Below, one piece after another: positions 24,557-34,303 of a stretch of DNA of 64,000 bases (the stretch's first letter is position 1; each line of letters begins with the position of its first letter). The notes under the pieces are model-generated. The model did no database searches. It was given only the letters and a program-made list of their open reading frames with translations, and was not told where the DNA came from. The position numbers and the translations under genes are program-made. Origin of the DNA: RUG14223 sp051881075 (GTDB lineage: Bacteria; Bacillota; Clostridia; Oscillospirales; Acutalibacteraceae). The DNA is taken from assembly GCA_051881075.1 (NCBI GenBank), contig JBJEPE010000034.1:1-64000 (forward strand). The letters are read 5' to 3'.

Positions 24557-26312
24557 AAAATCAGTTATTACTCCCATTTATACCAAATGGGGAGAACAAC
24601 TTGACAGGAACTCTCCGCTGAGTGAGTATCCACGCCCACAGCTTGAGCGTAAAAGCTATATGAATTTAAACGGTGTGTGGAGCTACTGTATAACAGAGAG
24701 TGACAGCTTTCCGACAGCATATGAGGGAGAGATAGTCGTACCTTTTTCACCTGAATCGCTACTATCGGGCGTGGGCAAACAGCTTTTACCGCATCAATAC
24801 CTGTGGTACAGGCGTGTAGTACATATTGACGAAGCGTTTTTATCGGCACATACACTGCTTAATTTCGGAGCGGTCGATCAGGTGGCTACAGTATATGTAA
24901 ACGGCGAGCAGGTGGGATATCATGAGGGCGGATATACTCCTTTCTCATGTGATTGCACTAATGTACTGCGTGTGGGAGATAATGAAATCTGCGTTATGGT
25001 ACGTGATTTTTCAAATACCTCGGAATATGCTTACGCCAAGCAAACACTAAGCAGGGGCGGTATATGGTACACGGCGCAAAGCGGTATATGGCAGACCGTC
25101 TGGATGGAAAGCGTACCGGATGTTTATGTGCAAAAGCTTAAGATAACACCTATGTTTGACGAACATAGCGTTAGGCTTGAAGTTACTACCAATAAGCCGT
25201 TTAAAGAAGCGGATGTCCTGATTAAGGATAAGGGCGAAACCGTAGCATATACAAAGCTTGAAAAGGATTCTGCCGTTATAATAGATTTAGGTGATAAGTT
25301 TATCCCTTGGGATACGGAAAATCCGCATCTATATGATATAGAATTGACCGTAGACGAGGATAAGATATTCAGTTACTTCGGTATGAGAAAATTCTCTACC
25401 GCTACGTATAAGGGCTTTAATGTGCTTGCGCTCAATAATAAACCGATATTCCATACGGGATTGCTTGACCAAGGATATTGGAGCGACGGTATGCTCACAC
25501 CGCCGAGCGATGAGGCAATGATATATGATATTAAGACCATGAAAGAATACGGCTTTAATATGCTACGTAAGCATATTAAGATAGAGCCGCTGCGCTGGTA
25601 TTATCACTGTGACAGACTTGGTATGCTTGTGTGGCAGGATATGGTCAGCGGCGGAGAAAAGTATAATCCGCTTGTTATACAGGTTATGCCGTATATAGGC
25701 GTAATGCTCAAGGATAAGCATTACGGCAGATTTGGCAGAAAGAACGCTTCCGGCAGAGAAAGGTTCATAGGGGACTGCGTAGAGTGCATAGACCTGCTTT
25801 ATAACTGTGTTTCACTTGCCGTATGGGTTCCGTTTAATGAGGGTTGGGGACAGTTTGACGCTGAGAAAATCTATAAGATGTTCAAGCAGGCAGACCCCAC
25901 ACGGCTTACGGACCATGCAAGCGGTTGGCATGACCAGAAGTGCGGCGACTTTAACAGTAAGCACGTGTACTATAAGAAGGTCAGATTAAAATCGGACAAG
26001 CGAGTGCTTGCACTCAGCGAATTTGGCGGCTACAGTATGCCATGTGAGGGTAATATGGCAAGCAATGTCAGATTCGGGTATAAAATATTCAATACCAAAG
26101 ATGAATTTATGAAGGCATACAAAACGCTGTATGAAAAAGAGGTTATTCCATTTGTTAAAAAGAAGGGACTGTCCGCCTCGGTTTATACACAGGTAAGCGA
26201 TGTTGAGGATGAGATCAACGGATTACTTACCTATGACAGACGTGTTGTAAAGCCCGATAAGGACATTCTTGTAGAGATAAATCAAAAGCTGAAGGACAGC
26301 TTTAATAATTAA
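24549..26312 (+). CDS. Glycoside hydrolase family 2 enzyme (beta-galactosidase-like)
   Basis: This is a GH2 enzyme of 587 residues. I chose TTG 24549 because GGAGG (24536-24540) lies 8 bases upstream; GTG 24540 would overlap the ribosome site. The order is sugar-binding jelly-roll domain (WYRRVVHI, VNGEQVGYHEGGYTPF), Ig-like domain, then a TIM barrel. Glu431 in WVPFNEGWGQ should be the acid/base and Glu491 in LSEFGG the nucleophile. It lacks a signal peptide, so it should act on imported oligosaccharides. The overlap with galK points to a beta-galactoside substrate; beta-glucuronidase or beta-mannosidase activity cannot be excluded. It is shorter than LacZ-type enzymes. Confidence 0.88.
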   Translation: MSKKSVITPIYTKWGEQLDRNSPLSEYPRPQLERKSYMNLNGVWSYCITESDSFPTAYEGEIVVPFSPESLLSGVGKQLLPHQYLWYRRVVHIDEAFLSAHTLLNFGAVDQVATVYVNGEQVGYHEGGYTPFSCDCTNVLRVGDNEICVMVRDFSNTSEYAYAKQTLSRGGIWYTAQSGIWQTVWMESVPDVYVQKLKITPMFDEHSVRLEVTTNKPFKEADVLIKDKGETVAYTKLEKDSAVIIDLGDKFIPWDTENPHLYDIELTVDEDKIFSYFGMRKFSTATYKGFNVLALNNKPIFHTGLLDQGYWSDGMLTPPSDEAMIYDIKTMKEYGFNMLRKHIKIEPLRWYYHCDRLGMLVWQDMVSGGEKYNPLVIQVMPYIGVMLKDKHYGRFGRKNASGRERFIGDCVECIDLLYNCVSLAVWVPFNEGWGQFDAEKIYKMFKQADPTRLTDHASGWHDQKCGDFNSKHVYYKKVRLKSDKRVLALSEFGGYSMPCEGNMASNVRFGYKIFNTKDEFMKAYKTLYEKEVIPFVKKKGLSASVYTQVSDVEDEINGLLTYDRRVVKPDKDILVEINQKLKDSFNN

Positions 26313-26325
26313 CGGAGGGATCAGT

Positions 26326-29097
26326 ATGAGAAGCTTATTTAAGAAAAGTCTGGTTATGGTGTTGGCATTTGCCATGCTAATAACAAGTGCCGTAATGCCT
26401 GCATCTGCAATAGTGCCGGGCGCAATTGTAGAAGAGTGCAACGGTGAGTACAGATATATTTCTGCAGCGGATTGTGAGCTTGATGAAAAGTATGACGGTT
26501 TGTATGAGGCAGAGGATATTGCCATTGTTGACTATCTGTCTAAGGATGAGGACAATGTAGCTTATACGGATGATGTGACCATACCTGAGCAGTTATTCGG
26601 TCAGCGTGTTGTTGCGCTTATGTCTTATCCGGAGGAAGATGCCTACGCTTTGGCAAATGTTAAAGGCATAGTTCTTCTTAGATTGCCTACATATCTTATG
26701 TACATTGAAGAGGGCGCACTCTGTGAGGGGATTGAGAGGATAGAAGTTTCTGAAGATAACAACTACTTTATTGTTGAGAACGGTTTGCTCTTATCAGCAG
26801 ATAAGAGTATACTGTATTATGCTACTGCAGAGGCCGGCGAAGAGGTTGTTATACCACAGAGCGTTAAGAAGATTGCCGCAAAAGCATTTAAGGGTTCAAA
26901 AGTTATCACCGTTAAGCTTCCAAGAGGCTTAGAGGAGATAGGCGACAGCGCATTTGAAAACTGCACAAGTCTTAAATATATAGCTATCCCTGATTCAGTA
27001 GAAACTGTAGGTTCAAGAGCATTTTACGGCTCAGGTGTATCACAGGTATTTATCCCTGCACATATTGTGCCTGCTGTTGACTTTATTGATGTAACAAACA
27101 GAATAGATCTATATTCTTTCGGTGATATTAATACAGCAAACAACAATATCTATGAGTTCTATGCTAAATATGCTACAGGTGCGGGTAGCCAGACATTATA
27201 TAAGAATTTGTACGAAGAAACATTCACTGAAGAAAATTTTACCTATATTATTAAAAACGATATGACAGTACAGGTTACAGGATATGTAAACACGGAAGAT
27301 GAACATATAAGCGTGTATATTCCCAGTTATTTTCACACCATAGATGTTTCATCAGTTGCTGAAAATGCGTTCTATACAAATGATAGAATAGACAGTATTG
27401 ACATATGGGATTCTGAGTTTTTACGTTCAGATAACGGCATATTATTTAATGCCGATATGACAAAGCTTATATCTTATCCTGCAGGAAAGACCGATAAAAG
27501 CTATATAGTACCGTCAAGCGTGCTTAAATTCGGAGATTATGCTTTTGCAGGCAATAAAAATCTTGCGGCATTGATAATACCTAAGCACCTTTCAGCCATA
27601 AAGGCAACTGCTTTTAAAAATTGCAGTGATGCTCTTACAATCACTATAATTCCGGATGCCGTTACAAACGTAAAGACATCTGCTGTTTCATTTGATAAGA
27701 TAAAGATTACGTGGGATAGAGTATTCAACGCAGACGGATACAGAATTTATAAATATAACGAATCAGAGTATGAGTATAAGCTTATTAATACAGTTTACGG
27801 AGATACGAACACTTCTTATACCGATACCTTCGGTATAGCTTTAGGCAGCTCTTATATATATGCGGTTGAAGCATATAAAGAAACAGGATACGGTTTAGTT
27901 ACAGCCGACAGCGGTTATGATGAAGAGGGTGTTATCGGTTCGTCCGCACTTAATATACCTAAGATAAGCAGTATTTCATCACCTGCATATAATAAAATTA
28001 CACTTACTTGGAACGTAATCGACGGTGCCGAGCAGGGCTATGTTATCTATAGAACAACAAAAAGCAACGGTACAGGCTGGAAGAAGATAGGAACAACAAG
28101 CAATATTAATGCAACAACCTATACAGACAGTACCGTTACCTGCGGCAGCAAATACTATTATACCGTACGTGCCGTAAGAGGTACGATAATGAGCGGCTAT
28201 GATAAGATAGGTAAGAGCTGCACAGCAACGCTTTCAACACCTAAGCTTACATCAGCAACGGCATCTGCATACAACGCAGTTACGGTTAAGTGGGGTAAGG
28301 TGTCAGGCGCAACAGGATATTATGTTTACCGTTCCACTAAGTCAACATCGGGCTGGACTAAGGTAGCAACCATAAAGAGCGGTTCAACCGTATCTTATAA
28401 GGATACAGGACTTACTTGCGGTAAGAAGTATTACTACACCGTTATGGCATACAGAACAGTAAGCGGTAAGACATTTAAGAGTAAATATACTACCCCCGGA
28501 ATAGAGGGTATTCCTCTTACAACAGCACCGGCGCTTAAGTCGGCCAAATCAGCTTCTTATAATTCAATAAAGCTTACATGGGGTGCTGTTTCGGGTGCGT
28601 CCGGCTACAGGATTTATAGGAGAGTAAACGGTACAAGCAAGTGGACAACGGTAGCTACGGTAGGCAGCAGTGTAACAACATATACCGATAAGAGTCTTAC
28701 CTGCGGTACTAAGTATGATTATACAGTACGTGCATACAGAAAGGTAAGCGGTTCTACAGTATGGGGATTATACAATACAACAGGCATAAGTGTAACGCCT
28801 GTACCTGCAACACCTGCTATATCAAGCGCTAAGGTAATTGCGCTTAATAAGATAAAGCTTACATGGAATAAGATATCAGGCGCAAGCGGATACTATGTAT
28901 ATCGCTCAACAAAGTCATCATCGGGATTTGAGCTTATCGGAACCGTAACAAGCGGTTCAACCGTAACATTTACCGATACAGAGGCTCAGTATAACGTAAA
29001 GTATTACTATACAGTACGTGCATATAGAACAGTAAACGGTACAAACGTTAAGGGTTCATATAAAACACCGGGTACAATGTGCGCTATGATATATTGA
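26326..29097 (+). CDS. Secreted LRR (BspA-type) and fibronectin-III surface protein
   Basis: The 923-residue protein has a clear signal peptide (about residues 1-30, ending ASA). Its N-terminal half has BspA-type leucine-rich repeats, for example VVIPQSVKKIAAKAF then LPRGLEEIGDSAFENC. Its C-terminal half has five fibronectin-III-like repeats (pattern K-[IL]-x-[LVI]-x-W ... GY-x-[IV]-Y-[RK] ... YYYTVRAYR). No sortase motif or dockerin is seen at the C-terminus. GGAGGG precedes the ATG, 13 bases after the GH2 stop, with no terminator between, so it is co-expressed with galK and GH2. It may bind host or food glycans; that role is inferred. Confidence 0.85.
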   Translation: MRSLFKKSLVMVLAFAMLITSAVMPASAIVPGAIVEECNGEYRYISAADCELDEKYDGLYEAEDIAIVDYLSKDEDNVAYTDDVTIPEQLFGQRVVALMSYPEEDAYALANVKGIVLLRLPTYLMYIEEGALCEGIERIEVSEDNNYFIVENGLLLSADKSILYYATAEAGEEVVIPQSVKKIAAKAFKGSKVITVKLPRGLEEIGDSAFENCTSLKYIAIPDSVETVGSRAFYGSGVSQVFIPAHIVPAVDFIDVTNRIDLYSFGDINTANNNIYEFYAKYATGAGSQTLYKNLYEETFTEENFTYIIKNDMTVQVTGYVNTEDEHISVYIPSYFHTIDVSSVAENAFYTNDRIDSIDIWDSEFLRSDNGILFNADMTKLISYPAGKTDKSYIVPSSVLKFGDYAFAGNKNLAALIIPKHLSAIKATAFKNCSDALTITIIPDAVTNVKTSAVSFDKIKITWDRVFNADGYRIYKYNESEYEYKLINTVYGDTNTSYTDTFGIALGSSYIYAVEAYKETGYGLVTADSGYDEEGVIGSSALNIPKISSISSPAYNKITLTWNVIDGAEQGYVIYRTTKSNGTGWKKIGTTSNINATTYTDSTVTCGSKYYYTVRAVRGTIMSGYDKIGKSCTATLSTPKLTSATASAYNAVTVKWGKVSGATGYYVYRSTKSTSGWTKVATIKSGSTVSYKDTGLTCGKKYYYTVMAYRTVSGKTFKSKYTTPGIEGIPLTTAPALKSAKSASYNSIKLTWGAVSGASGYRIYRRVNGTSKWTTVATVGSSVTTYTDKSLTCGTKYDYTVRAYRKVSGSTVWGLYNTTGISVTPVPATPAISSAKVIALNKIKLTWNKISGASGYYVYRSTKSSSGFELIGTVTSGSTVTFTDTEAQYNVKYYYTVRAYRTVNGTNVKGSYKTPGTMCAMIY

Positions 29098-29134
29098 TAA
29101 ACTGAATACTAAGTAGCATAATTAAACAATTAAT

Positions 29135-29180
29135 AAATCTCCCGCATTATACCTTTTGGTATAGCTGTGGGAGATTTTTT
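29135..29180 (+). terminator. Terminator of the galK-GH2-LRR operon
   Basis: A 9-bp outer stem (29135-29143 with 29169-29177) encloses a second stem (29048+100 to 29053+100, that is 29148-29153, with 29158-29163) and runs into a T6 tract. It is a strong Rho-independent terminator. Confidence 0.9.
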
Positions 29181-29269
29181 GCGGCTATAAGTAAGGTGTA
29201 GTCTGTTTTCTTATAGCCGTAATGAGAAAATTATAGGTGGCAAACACACATTGTATAATGTTATAAAGC

Positions 29270-29296
29270 AGACCACCCCTGTTTAAAGAGTGGCCT
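29270..29296 (-). terminator. Terminator of the GT-C-like gene
   Basis: The inverted repeat at 29270-29278 and 29288-29296 pairs fully only on the minus strand, where two positions become G-U pairs. This suits termination of the minus-strand gene ending at 29314. The T-tract is modest. Confidence 0.5.
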
Positions 29297-29313
29297 TAAT
29301 AAATTAAGTTTTA

Positions 29314-30825
29314 TTATTCAATCTGTGTAAAATATGCGGTTGTCTCAGAAACCGCTACTAATTCGTACTTTTCAGGGTGTGAAGCAAGATAATTATATAA
29401 AGGTCTTCCCGAATCAATTAAGAATGCGTCAAAACCGTACTTATCAATTACATACTCAGCTATATCATTACTGTTACCCTCACTGTCAACTGTGTCGGGC
29501 TGATGTTCTCCGCATCTGTTTAACATAAGCAGTGCAATGCCATCCTGTATAGGTACGCCTGAATATACATCTGCACGACTGTCGAAAAAGACAGGTAAGT
29601 CATTATAAATAAGAGTTTCTCCGTAGTTATAGTCGTTAAAGATATGTGACGGGTTATCCTCTTTAATAATATCTATAAAGCTATCATCTACAGCTTTACT
29701 GATAAGGGTGTCTTCCTTATAAAGAGTTGCATAATTTCCAAACCCAAAGATTATCAGAAAACCTAATAGTATGTATAAGGCAATCAAAAACAGTTTACTG
29801 GTTTTGGTGAGTGCACTACACTTATTATTCTCTAATGGATAATCAAATGCAAAAACTGATGTAGCTATTATAAAGAATGTAATAAATCTGGTGCTTCGGA
29901 AGAATAAAAACAAGAAGAACAGTGTTATTATAGCGTCGGTAAGCCTTATTTTGCGGTTACTGAGTATCATATTAGCTATTACACAAAATGCAGGAAGGAA
30001 GAAGCATATAACTTGACTCATTTCTTTTGCATCAGGCGATGCCCATTCTATTATTATAGACCACATAAATGTATCCTGTACATTTTGGAACGGATATGCA
30101 AGCATATGTACACCATATGGATTTATACACAGTCCGCCTATGGTAAGTACGGTAATAATAGATAACGTTTTTATTTGTTTTTTTGAAAGTCGGGTTGCCT
30201 GAAGCTTGTAGTAGTCAAAATTAAATAAGCCGCAGATGAGGACTATAATGCAAAGTATGTATGATAGATTAGATGAACCGCCGTGCAGGTTTGCCCAAAG
30301 TATTGCTATGATAGGTATTAAGTAAATAGAACGTGTATTTTCTTGATTAATGAACCGGTATAGGATATATACCTCTGCGCCTAAAAGTACAAAGCTGAAT
30401 ATTTGTGGTCTGCCATAAACGTATATGCCCAAAAGCGCACTAAGAATTATCATATATATAATTCCAAATATAATAGAATTATCCAGTATTCTGTTGCGGT
30501 TATGCCAATATATTGCTGAAAATATACCCAATGCAATCAGCAATGAAAATATAAACATACCTAAGCTGCCAAATAAGTGAGTTATCACATAAAATATGAT
30601 ATCCGAAAGCCATTCATGTGCCGTAAACGGCATTCCATTTGCGCTTGCATACCATGAGAATATATCTACTTTGGGAATTTCATGATTATTACATATCCAT
30701 TCACCGACTTTAACGTGCCACCAGTAATCATTGCCGGATATACCGGATTGGAACGATAGAAAAATTACTGTTATACATGATGTAAATATAAGTGCCTGCA
30801 AGTACTTCTTTGTCGATTTGTCCAT
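29314..30825 (-). CDS. GT-C-like polytopic membrane protein
   Basis: The 503-residue protein has about ten membrane helices. The first extracytoplasmic loop has GNDYWWHVKVGEWI and FTAHEWLSD; the loop after the helices has FNDYNYGETLIY and FFDSRADVY. These patterns recur in a family of uncharacterised GT-C-fold (Dol-P-Man-type) membrane proteins, where acidic residues in the first loop bind the lipid-linked sugar. It probably transfers a sugar to a surface glycan or protein, but substrate and activity are unknown. It is flanked upstream by a remnant of a similar gene, suggesting a decayed two-gene cluster. Confidence 0.75.
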   Translation of the reverse strand: MDKSTKKYLQALIFTSCITVIFLSFQSGISGNDYWWHVKVGEWICNNHEIPKVDIFSWYASANGMPFTAHEWLSDIIFYVITHLFGSLGMFIFSLLIALGIFSAIYWHNRNRILDNSIIFGIIYMIILSALLGIYVYGRPQIFSFVLLGAEVYILYRFINQENTRSIYLIPIIAILWANLHGGSSNLSYILCIIVLICGLFNFDYYKLQATRLSKKQIKTLSIITVLTIGGLCINPYGVHMLAYPFQNVQDTFMWSIIIEWASPDAKEMSQVICFFLPAFCVIANMILSNRKIRLTDAIITLFFLFLFFRSTRFITFFIIATSVFAFDYPLENNKCSALTKTSKLFLIALYILLGFLIIFGFGNYATLYKEDTLISKAVDDSFIDIIKEDNPSHIFNDYNYGETLIYNDLPVFFDSRADVYSGVPIQDGIALLMLNRCGEHQPDTVDSEGNSNDIAEYVIDKYGFDAFLIDSGRPLYNYLASHPEKYELVAVSETTAYFTQIE

Positions 30826-30869
30826 TTACATTACTTCCTTTTTATTTAAAAAACCGAATTGTTTATATA

Positions 30870-31204
30870 TTACTCCTTAGTATAGACTGAATATTTTATA
30901 GATAATATACTGATCAAAACGCTGAGTATAACCGTGAGCAATCGCATAGATGTCAGGTTTTTACCAAAAATAAATATAAAGCAGCTGTTAGAAAGCCGGA
31001 GAAAGGAGTGGCGACCATGTTAAATTCCTTATATGGAACAAGCCCGTTTGATATATTCAAACCATAGCTAAAATTCCAGATTTCGTCTAAAACTCTGAGA
31101 TGACGTGAGAAAATCAGAAGTGAAAAAATCATTAACAAAAAAATAACATAAAACGTGTTTACAAAAAACGGTTTTTGTGCTATCTTTTTAACAAGACTTC
31201 GCAT
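30870..31204 (-). pseudogene. Frameshifted 5' remnant of a GT-C-like glycosyltransferase gene
   Basis: An 83-codon frame (31204-30953) starts with one membrane helix and continues DEIWNFSYGLNISNGLVPYK then FNMVATPFSGFLTAALYLFL, typical of the N-terminus of polytopic GT-C glycosyltransferases of about 500 residues. It stops at TGA 30953-30955. A one-base shift at an A5 run just before that stop (about 30959-30963) restores similarity: NLTSMRLLTVILSVLI continues a second helix for about 28 codons, to TAA at 30870-30872. The rest of the gene is absent. It is therefore a remnant with a frameshift and a 3' deletion, not a short real gene. Confidence 0.65.
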
Positions 31205-31364
31205 AAATGCTTGTACTCCCTTCTAAGGTAATATCAGTCATTTACCTGCACGGTAACTACGCAGAGTATATTTTACTTTATTATAATATATAGCTTATAA
31301 AATTGCAAGACTATTGACGATTTACCCATACTGAAAAAGTGAAAAGGAAAGGATAGTTTTCTAT

Positions 31365-33425
31365 ATGAAAAAACCGTTATTAAGGATGATTTCCGCATTG
31401 ATATGCGCCGGGATAAGTTTTGGCAGTGTCGTATATATGACAGGGTGTTCAGATGACCCATTGGTTATTGATATGCCTGCATTTATAGACGACGAGATGC
31501 CTGATTATGAAAATATGGATATAGATTACGGACTGACGGATACCGTGAAGGACGGCGCAATACTACACGCATGGTCATGGTCGTTTAATACCATAAAGGA
31601 AAGTATGGCAATGATAGCCGCAGCGGGATTTTCATCCGTACAGACTTCACCGATAAACGAATGCTACGTTAATGAATCCGGCGGAATGGAGCTTTACGGT
31701 GACGGTAAATGGTATTATCATTATCAGCCTACAGATTGGGTAATAGGCAATTATCAGCTTGGAACACGTGATGAATTTAAGGCTATGTGTGACGAAGCCG
31801 ACAAATTCGGAATTAAGGTAATAGTAGACGTTGTACCTAACCATACCACACCTACACTTTCTCAGGTATCTCAAAATCTTTATAATGCCGTAGGCGGAGA
31901 GGACAAGCTTTACCATGAGAACGGTATGGTAGATATCAAAAACTGGAGCGACAGATTGCAGTGTACATCATTTTCAATGGGCGGTTTGCCGGATGTTAAT
32001 ACAGAGAATCCGCTGTTTCAGGATTACTTCATTAATTTTATAAATGACTGTATAGCCTGCGGTGCAGACGGTTTCAGATATGATACCGCAAAACACATCG
32101 CTCTCAGTGATGACCCTAAGGCCGACAGCAGCCTTGAAAATAACTTCTGGAAGCGACTGACTACAGAGATAACAAACGCCGACGGTATATTTAACTACGG
32201 CGAGGTATTGCAAGGCGATAACGATCGTATTGCAGATTATATCAAAGAGATAGGGGCGGCAACAGCCAGCGATTACGGCAAAAAGATACGTACCGCCGTA
32301 AAGAGCGGCAGTATATCGGCCGATTCACTCGGTGACTACGGTGCGGGCGGTAGCAGTGACCTGGTAACATGGGTAGAGTCACACGATAACTATATTAATG
32401 ATGACACATATGTAAACAGCGAAGAATCAGTTATACTCGGATGGGCGTTGATATGCGCAAGAAAGGGTACAACACCTTTATTCTTTGACAGACCTTACGG
32501 AAATACCACAAGCAACAAATGGGGCACTATCAACCTTACGGGTACGGCAGGCAGCGACTTTTACTTTGACCGCTCGGTAGTGTACGTAAACAGATTCAGA
32601 AATGCCCTTGTAGGTGTAGACGAAAAGCTTTCAAATCCAAATGACGATACCTCCGTCGTTATGATTGAGAGGGGCAACAAGGGCGCAGTACTTGTAAATT
32701 TAAGTAATGACGATAAAAGCATAAATACAGCATCAAGCCTACCTGACGGTCAGTATCTCGATTATGTAAACGGAAATCTGTTTGAGGTATTGTCAGGAAA
32801 GATACAGGGTACTGTTTCAGCTCGAAGTGTAGCGGTCATTACAGTATCAGGACTGCTTGACACAGAGGATATTCAAAGAGCGTATTTTAAGGATTATAAA
32901 AGAAGCTATGACGGTAATGTAGAATATGCTGAGATAGTGCTTGAAAATGTATTTTCGGCATATTACTCGGTAAACGGTTCTGAATTTACACCGTGCAATG
33001 ACGGAGAAACCTTGGTTATAGGTAATGATGCAGACGAAAACGGCAGGACGGAGGTTACTTTTATTACGTATAATTATTCAGGATTGAAGTATACAATGAC
33101 GTATCCGTTTATAGGAAAACAAAAAATTAAAGTGAATGACGTTATATACTACACCGTTCCGGAGGATTGGAACGATACGGTATATGCTTATGTATATGCC
33201 GAAGAGGGCGGAAAGGTAACCGAAAATAAGTCTTGGCCGGGAGAGCCTATGCAGTCTGTCGGCACGGATGACGAAACAAAGGACAGGCTGTATTCTTATA
33301 CGTTTAATGAAGAATGGAGCAGTGCGCTGGTTATCTTTACAGACGGTGAAAGTCAGATTCCGGCGGCTATGGATCCCGGTTTTACGGTTATAGCGGGTAA
33401 AAAATACGGTGCAAAAGGAGAGTAA
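31365..33425 (+). CDS. GH13 alpha-amylase lipoprotein with CBM26-like starch-binding module
   Basis: The 686-residue protein is secreted and lipid-anchored (lipobox YMTGC, Cys at about residue 28). The GH13 catalytic domain shows all four conserved regions: VDVVPNH; GFRYDTAKH with nucleophile Asp240; NYGEVL with acid/base Glu280; and ESHDNY with Asp341. A beta-sandwich follows. The last 100 residues (YYTVPEDWNDTVYAYVY, WPGEPM, ALVIFTDGESQIPAA, then PGF) match a CBM26-type starch-binding module. It should cut alpha-1,4 glucans at the cell surface. A second lipoprotein gene follows after 3 bases, so both are made together. Confidence 0.93.
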   Translation: MKKPLLRMISALICAGISFGSVVYMTGCSDDPLVIDMPAFIDDEMPDYENMDIDYGLTDTVKDGAILHAWSWSFNTIKESMAMIAAAGFSSVQTSPINECYVNESGGMELYGDGKWYYHYQPTDWVIGNYQLGTRDEFKAMCDEADKFGIKVIVDVVPNHTTPTLSQVSQNLYNAVGGEDKLYHENGMVDIKNWSDRLQCTSFSMGGLPDVNTENPLFQDYFINFINDCIACGADGFRYDTAKHIALSDDPKADSSLENNFWKRLTTEITNADGIFNYGEVLQGDNDRIADYIKEIGAATASDYGKKIRTAVKSGSISADSLGDYGAGGSSDLVTWVESHDNYINDDTYVNSEESVILGWALICARKGTTPLFFDRPYGNTTSNKWGTINLTGTAGSDFYFDRSVVYVNRFRNALVGVDEKLSNPNDDTSVVMIERGNKGAVLVNLSNDDKSINTASSLPDGQYLDYVNGNLFEVLSGKIQGTVSARSVAVITVSGLLDTEDIQRAYFKDYKRSYDGNVEYAEIVLENVFSAYYSVNGSEFTPCNDGETLVIGNDADENGRTEVTFITYNYSGLKYTMTYPFIGKQKIKVNDVIYYTVPEDWNDTVYAYVYAEEGGKVTENKSWPGEPMQSVGTDDETKDRLYSYTFNEEWSSALVIFTDGESQIPAAMDPGFTVIAGKKYGAKGE

Positions 33426-33428
33426 AAG

Positions 33429-34226
33429 ATGAAAAAAATTTTATCATTAATTTTATGTGTAATGCTTGTTTTATCTGTTACATCATGCGATGATAGTGAC
33501 GGCAATACGGATAGCGGAGACGGTACAGCAACGGGTACAAATGCACCTATAGTAACGGTAGGTAATCTGCAAAAGGCATTTTCCGATGCGTTTACGGAGG
33601 CATACGGTGATTTTGATACTATACCCACATATGACATGACGTATTTTAATAATGTATTGGGCGATAATTATAACATAGTTTATAATGTGTCACATGAGTC
33701 AGACCCACCTGTTGAGGATGAGTATGATGTATCCTCCTACTATATAGGGATAAACAGAGTAGGCGAGGATTACTGCTTTGAGATGATATATGCGCAGGCT
33801 ATAGAATTTATCAAATGCGGTGACGGATACGCTTACTTTATAAGCCCAGAGGGTTTAGGTTGGCAGCATGATGATACCATACGCACCAGCAGAGAGCATT
33901 TAAAGCGTATATATAACGGTCTTGCCTATGAAATAATGGCACCGTATAACAGCATGGTTTCGCAGATTCAACGCAAATATACCACTGATACATACTGTGA
34001 CAGAGAATGTGTGCTTTATTTAGGTGAAAGCACACAAGAATACGATGGCGTAACATATAAATACAATGGAGAATATTATATAGACGAGAGTACGGGACTA
34101 TGCCTATTCTGTATATATACTATAAGTACCGATGAATGGTCGTCAACGACTACAATTAAATGCGACAGCATAAGCATAGGCGATGCAAGGCTTGATTATG
34201 AGCCAAGTCCGTATGAGTATATGTAA
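33429..34226 (+). CDS. Lipoprotein of unknown function, co-transcribed with amylase
   Basis: The 265-residue protein begins with a lipoprotein signal (lipobox SVTSC, Cys at residue 20), a short Ser/Thr/Gly/Asp linker and a domain rich in Tyr, Asp and Glu (YDVSSYYIGINRVGEDYCFE). I know no family for it. AGGAGAG lies 6 bases before the ATG, overlapping the amylase stop region, so the genes are surely one transcript. It could be a starch- or maltooligosaccharide-binding accessory, but nothing in the sequence proves this. Confidence 0.85.
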   Translation: MKKILSLILCVMLVLSVTSCDDSDGNTDSGDGTATGTNAPIVTVGNLQKAFSDAFTEAYGDFDTIPTYDMTYFNNVLGDNYNIVYNVSHESDPPVEDEYDVSSYYIGINRVGEDYCFEMIYAQAIEFIKCGDGYAYFISPEGLGWQHDDTIRTSREHLKRIYNGLAYEIMAPYNSMVSQIQRKYTTDTYCDRECVLYLGESTQEYDGVTYKYNGEYYIDESTGLCLFCIYTISTDEWSSTTTIKCDSISIGDARLDYEPSPYEYM

Positions 34227-34303
34227 GCTGAAGGTTTACGCATGTACATAAATATTGTCTGTCAAACGGTCGATTATTTTAATATAGGCTAAGGAAATTT
34301 TTA

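Noticed and set aside
30953..31204. A real 83-residue membrane protein
   Set aside because: Its pattern is the N-terminus of a much longer GT-C family, and similarity continues after a one-base shift, so a remnant explains it better.
31226..31256. Sugar-responsive operator before the amylase gene (AGGTAA, TTACCT and GGTAA repeats)
   Set aside because: The repeats are only 5-6 bp, overlap each other and sit by the start of the remnant gene; too weak to call.
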